From Catellatospora sp. IY07-71 (GTDB taxonomy: Bacteria; Actinomycetota; Actinomycetes; Mycobacteriales; Micromonosporaceae): 64,000 nt of DNA. The stretch covers positions 5,985,501 to 6,049,500 of the forward strand of contig NZ_AP023360.1 of assembly GCF_018326265.1 (NCBI RefSeq), in the 5' to 3' direction. Below the pieces are notes generated by a model. It was not told the origin of the DNA. It saw only the letters and a list, made by a program, of their open reading frames with translations, and did not search any database. A program made the position numbers and the translations under genes. Of this stretch, positions 60,733-64,000 are shown one piece after another; position 1 is the first letter of the stretch, and each line of letters begins with the position of its first letter.

Positions 60733-62355
60733 TCAGCCTTTGATCACTTCGTCCTCGGCCAGGGCCTCGGCTCGTTGCCGGACCGTGCTGCGCAGCTTCT
60801 CGACGTCGGTTTTGACAGCGGCAGCGTCAGTTCCCTGCACTGCGCCGAGCGTGGTCGTGATCTGGTCGAGGGCCTTCTCGGCCGCCTTGTCGGCGTAGAT
60901 CTTGCCGTAGAGCTCGCGGTATGCATCCTCGTAGACCTTCTTGAACGCGTTCGACGCCAAGAACCGCTCCTTGAGTTTGTTGCCGCCCATCATCGCGCCG
61001 CGCCCGGCGCCGGGCCCCCCGCCTGCTGGAGGGTTGAACCCTTCTGGCAACTGCATGCCCTCCGGCAATTCCATGCCCTCGGGCGGCTGGAACGCCCCAC
61101 CACCGGCAAAGCCGCCCAGACCGCCTATGGACATGGTGTCGTGGGGACCGGCCGTGGCGCTGCCGCTGAAGGTCAGGTTGTGGTCCCAGCTGATGACCTG
61201 GAACTTCCTGGTGTCGAGGTTGTACCACAGGTAGTAGTTCTTGCCCGGACCCGACATGTCGTCGAAGTTCAGCAGCAGGTTCTGCAGGGCCAGGTAATCG
61301 GCGAACGACTCGATGTCGACATGATCGCCCAGATGGTCGTCGAAGTCGGCGGCGGAGGCCTCGTTGGCCCACTTCACCAGATCGATGACCGGCGCGAGGT
61401 CATGGCTGCCCTTGTTGTTGACCTGCTTGAAGTCGTCGGCGTATGCGGTCGGGTCCTCGCCCTGGTAGGTGAACTGCCCGGTCGCCAGCGACTTGTAGAG
61501 CACGCCGTTGCCGAGCCGGTCGGCGAAGTCCTCGTCCGGATGCTCGACCAGCAGCCGAGCCTTGACCGGGCGTCCGCCGACCTCGAAAGCGGCGTAGGAG
61601 TAGCGCTGCACGGGCTGCCCCGCGGCCTGAGCGACCGCGAGCGAGACCGCCTCGTTGACCACGGCGGAGCCGCCGCCCATACCCGACACCCGCACTGCGA
61701 CCTCGCTGCGACCCTGGTAACGGCGGCCTGCGGCGAACTCGTTAAAGCTCAGCAGCCACGGCAGTTCTTCGGGCTTGGCGCTGTCCAGGCTCGTACGCCC
61801 GAACCCGCCGGGCCCGCCACCCATCATTGCGCCAGGCGGCTGCGGCAAGGCGCCTTCGGGCATGCCGGGGAATCCGCCGCCGGGCCAGCCGCCCGGACCG
61901 CCTTCCCCGTCTCCGAACAGCGACCTGGTCCTGCCTTCGTGGGTGACGCCGGACAGGGTCGAGTTGCCCTTGAGCCGGATGCCGACGTCGCGGATCAGGG
62001 TGCCGTCGATCGTGGCGTCGGCGCGCACGTACTCCTTCTCCCCCGTTGCCATGTACTCGTCGAACATGCGCTGGTAGTCCGCCTCGGCGTAGGCGATCGT
62101 CACCGTGTGCGCGACGGTAGCGTCGAACAGGTCGACGGTGCCCTCGATGTTCTGGACCACCTCGTCGTGCTTGCCGGAGGCCTGGCTGGTCACGATGGGC
62201 GCGATGCGCACGTTGCCGGCGACCACGACCAGCGCGGCGACCACGGCCACGCAGGTGGCCAGCAGTTTCCAGTAGTGGCGCACGCGCACCGGGATGCGGT
62301 GCCTGAGCCGGGCCCGCAGCGGGGCTGCGGGCTCCGATGGGGGGTTGGCTGCCAT
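60733..62355 (-). CDS. CotH-family protein kinase-like, membrane anchored
   Basis: The 540-residue protein has an N-terminal membrane anchor (about 30-48; LLATCVAVVAALVVVAGNV) and an extracellular CotH domain. Visible blocks are GIRLKGNSTLSGV, LLSFNEFAAGRRYQGRSEVA, VNNKGSHDLAP, NYYLWYNLDTRKFQVISWDH followed by NLTF (the metal-binding DHN-like motif), and a Gly/Pro/Met-rich insert. CotH proteins have an atypical protein-kinase fold and phosphorylate spore-coat proteins in Bacillus. The ATG at 62353-62355 overlaps the DUF4956 stop as TGATG, with a GTG one codon earlier as alternative. It is the last gene of the VTC-DUF4956-CotH operon. Confidence 0.88.
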   Translation of the reverse strand: MAANPPSEPAAPLRARLRHRIPVRVRHYWKLLATCVAVVAALVVVAGNVRIAPIVTSQASGKHDEVVQNIEGTVDLFDATVAHTVTIAYAEADYQRMFDEYMATGEKEYVRADATIDGTLIRDVGIRLKGNSTLSGVTHEGRTRSLFGDGEGGPGGWPGGGFPGMPEGALPQPPGAMMGGGPGGFGRTSLDSAKPEELPWLLSFNEFAAGRRYQGRSEVAVRVSGMGGGSAVVNEAVSLAVAQAAGQPVQRYSYAAFEVGGRPVKARLLVEHPDEDFADRLGNGVLYKSLATGQFTYQGEDPTAYADDFKQVNNKGSHDLAPVIDLVKWANEASAADFDDHLGDHVDIESFADYLALQNLLLNFDDMSGPGKNYYLWYNLDTRKFQVISWDHNLTFSGSATAGPHDTMSIGGLGGFAGGGAFQPPEGMELPEGMQLPEGFNPPAGGGPGAGRGAMMGGNKLKERFLASNAFKKVYEDAYRELYGKIYADKAAEKALDQITTTLGAVQGTDAAAVKTDVEKLRSTVRQRAEALAEDEVIKG

Positions 62356-63032
62356 CACAGGTCCGTCTGGTCGTACCCGGTGAGCACCGTCACCCGCTGG
62401 CCCGCGGTGAGCCGGCTCAGCGCGCTGATCAGGTCGCCGGGCTCGCTGCCCTTCTTCAGCCGGACGGTGTAGATCAGCTCCGTGAGCGCCCCACCGCGGA
62501 TCGACTCCATGCTCACCAGCTCGAACTCGGTGGTGTGCGCGATCAGCGCGTCGGTGATCGCCGCCGTGTAGTCGCCGTCCGGCGGGACCTGGACCTTGAC
62601 GACCTGCCGCTGCACGGACAGCTGGAACCAGGAGAACCGGAACATCACGAAGATGACCAGGCAGATCGACACCGTCGCAACGACGGCGAGGCTGTAGAAC
62701 CGGGTGCCCACGGCCATGCCGACGCCCATGACCAGGAAGATGAATCCGACGTCGCGGGTCTCCTTGATGGCGTTGCGGAACCGGACCACCGACAACGCAC
62801 CGACCAGAGCGAACGCGCGGGCGATGTTCGAACCGACGACCAGCATGATCAGCGAGACGAGCATGCCGAGGATGACGAGGGTCTGCACGTAGGACTGGCT
62901 GTAGGACACGTTGCGGTGGGTGGCCCGGTACACCCAGCCGATGACCGCGCTGAGCAGGAACGCCAGCGCCATCGACAGGACGATGTCGGTGACGCTGAAC
63001 GTGCCGGTGAGGTCCTGGAGTTCGAAGTTCAT
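62355..63032 (-). CDS. DUF4956 membrane protein
   Basis: The 225-residue protein MNFELQDLTGTFSVTDIVLS has four membrane segments in the first 150 residues (MALAFLLSAVIGWVYRA; YVQTLVILGMLVSLIMLVV; FALVGALSVVRFRNAIKETR; FYSLAVVATVSICLVIFVMF) and a soluble C-terminal domain (VQVPPDGDYTAAITDALIAH). The RFRNAIKETRDVGF motif is the DUF4956 hallmark. Function is unknown, but the family is repeatedly found between VTC and CotH genes. The start overlaps the VTC stop (ATGA) and the stop overlaps the CotH start. Confidence 0.88.
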   Translation of the reverse strand: MNFELQDLTGTFSVTDIVLSMALAFLLSAVIGWVYRATHRNVSYSQSYVQTLVILGMLVSLIMLVVGSNIARAFALVGALSVVRFRNAIKETRDVGFIFLVMGVGMAVGTRFYSLAVVATVSICLVIFVMFRFSWFQLSVQRQVVKVQVPPDGDYTAAITDALIAHTTEFELVSMESIRGGALTELIYTVRLKKGSEPGDLISALSRLTAGQRVTVLTGYDQTDL

Positions 63033-63988
63033 CGGGTTGCTTTCGTGATCAGCGCCGGTGCGTCCGCAACGGCGGGTTCCGAGAGGGTCAGGTCGTCGGT
63101 GCATTCGGCCGGGGCGGTGCCCTCGGCGTCGTGGTCGGGGATGTGGAACAGCGAGCGCGGTGCCCGGCCGAACGCCTCGACGCTCTGGCAGTACTTCGAG
63201 ACCCGCACGACGTTCAGCTCGGCGCGGGCGGCCAGGTCGGTCAGCCAGTACGGGACGCGGTCGTTGGCCTTGACCTCCAGGACCGACAGCGACGCCGGGA
63301 TGATCAGCCGGTTCTCCGCGTCGGACCCGAGGTGGAACTCGCGGTCGCGGCCGCGTACCCGGTGGTCGAGGGTGACCCGCAGGCCGAGGTCGGCGTCGCG
63401 GCCGACGTAGGCCTCGCGCTGGTAGCCGGTCATCGCGACGGGGCGCAGATCGAGTCCCTGGACCAGGCCGAGGACCTCCTGGACGAAGCCGGTCTGGCCG
63501 GGCTGGTGCCGGACCATCTGCCGCCCGTCGCACAGCAGCCGCACGTCGGCGTACGGCATCGCGACGCGGCGCTTCTGGGTGACCCGGTTGACCCGCTGCT
63601 TGATCTCGACGTACACGGTGGTGTCGTCGTCGATGGTGGTCCGGTCGCCGTAGTGGCGCACCCGCAGCTTGCGCCGGAACCGCAGGCCCTCGATCTTCTC
63701 CCAGTAGAAGCGCAGCAGGCGGGTGTCGTAGTAGACGCTCCACACGCCGTATCCGCCGTCGGTGGCGTGGCTGTCCAGGTCGAGGCGTGCGCGCAGCTCG
63801 TCGCGGATCGCCGCCAGGCGCCCGGTCGGCACCAGGTACTTGATCTCGTACCGGTTGAACGCGTGCAGCGGGCTCGGGGCGCGCAGCGCGTGGCCGGTCC
63901 GGTCGTCGGCCGTTCCGCCGGGGACGGGACGGGACGGTCCGCCGCCCTTGTCCGGTCCTGTCGGCGCTGAGCGCGGGCGCAGTCGCAT
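63029..63988 (-). CDS. VTC-domain protein (polyphosphate polymerase-like)
   Basis: The 319-residue protein has the VTC tunnel fold motifs: FNRYEIKYLVP, VYYDTRLLRFYWEKIEGLRF, RRKLRVRHYG, VYVEIKQRVNRVTQKRRVAM, GYQREAYVG and LSVLEVKAND. The basic residues and Glu lining match the VTC4 family, which makes polyphosphate from ATP in eukaryotes; bacterial members are presumed relatives. ATG 63986-63988 is the first start in the window, but the frame stays open to the right edge and no ribosome site is seen, so the true start may lie beyond. It heads the VTC-DUF4956-CotH operon. Confidence 0.87.
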   Translation of the reverse strand: MRLRPRSAPTGPDKGGGPSRPVPGGTADDRTGHALRAPSPLHAFNRYEIKYLVPTGRLAAIRDELRARLDLDSHATDGGYGVWSVYYDTRLLRFYWEKIEGLRFRRKLRVRHYGDRTTIDDDTTVYVEIKQRVNRVTQKRRVAMPYADVRLLCDGRQMVRHQPGQTGFVQEVLGLVQGLDLRPVAMTGYQREAYVGRDADLGLRVTLDHRVRGRDREFHLGSDAENRLIIPASLSVLEVKANDRVPYWLTDLAARAELNVVRVSKYCQSVEAFGRAPRSLFHIPDHDAEGTAPAECTDDLTLSEPAVADAPALITKATR

Positions 63989-64000
63989 TCGCGTACCATT

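Overview
The window is very GC-rich. Most genes start at ATG or GTG behind GGAGG-type ribosome binding sites, and many neighbours overlap by ATGA. With the SARP/AfsR, ECF41 and TetR regulators, F420-reductase-like and DUF1918/DUF6584 proteins, and secreted FnIII and ricin-type proteins, this points to a filamentous actinobacterium, plausibly of the Micromonosporaceae. That placement is inference; no species marker is present.

Region 1 (about 1-34.6 kb) reads as a hypoxia/dormancy island. In order it holds an acetyl-CoA synthetase coupled to pyruvate-dehydrogenase-type E1alpha/E1beta/E2 genes, a CBS-BON-Usp fusion, two small ORFs, an Acg-type nitroreductase, an adenosine-specific kinase with FtsH, MgtE, an erythromycin-esterase-like protein, a tandem Usp, two P-type ATPases flanking a NAD-type formate dehydrogenase (fdhB-fdhA), a DUF1918 protein, a HAD-GH65 fusion resembling OtsB1, a PEP-synthase/rifampicin-phosphotransferase-like protein, a cupin, another tandem Usp, Hsp20, an acyl carrier protein and a phosphoribosyltransferase-hydrolase fusion resembling Rv0571c. 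Many of these families belong to the Mycobacterium tuberculosis DosR regulon. Sites close to the DosR box (consensus about AGGACTTnCGGYCC) lie upstream of acsA, the small-ORF pair, hsp20, sqr and a K+ channel. No DosR/DosS gene is in the window.

Region 2 (about 34.6-48.9 kb) is mixed and partly decayed. Intact genes include a DUF6584 membrane protein, a TetR-reductase pair with two palindromic operators, a secreted M23-type protein, a secreted glycosidase with six FnIII repeats, a large SARP-NB-ARC-TPR regulator and DoxX. Between them lie a frameshifted ricin-type lectin, serine protease and SigJ, and relics of an SDR, SulP, an IS5 transposase and Lgt.

Region 3 (48.9-56.8 kb) is a sulfide/persulfide module. 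A CstR-like repressor has palindromic ATACCCC sites at four places, controlling a CstB-like persulfide dioxygenase-rhodanese, a rhodanese-DUF2892 protein, a TauE exporter and a 55-residue Cys-rich protein. Convergent to it is sqr-dsrC-dsrE-osmC, with a multicopper oxidase divergent from sqr. A DosR-like box between sqr and the oxidase may link sulfide oxidation to the hypoxia response. One CstR-type site is the centre of a perfect 50-bp palindrome.

Region 4 (56.8-64 kb) starts with integrase and GH26 remnants and a K+ channel, and ends with an intact CotH / DUF4956 / VTC-domain operon that runs toward or past the right edge.
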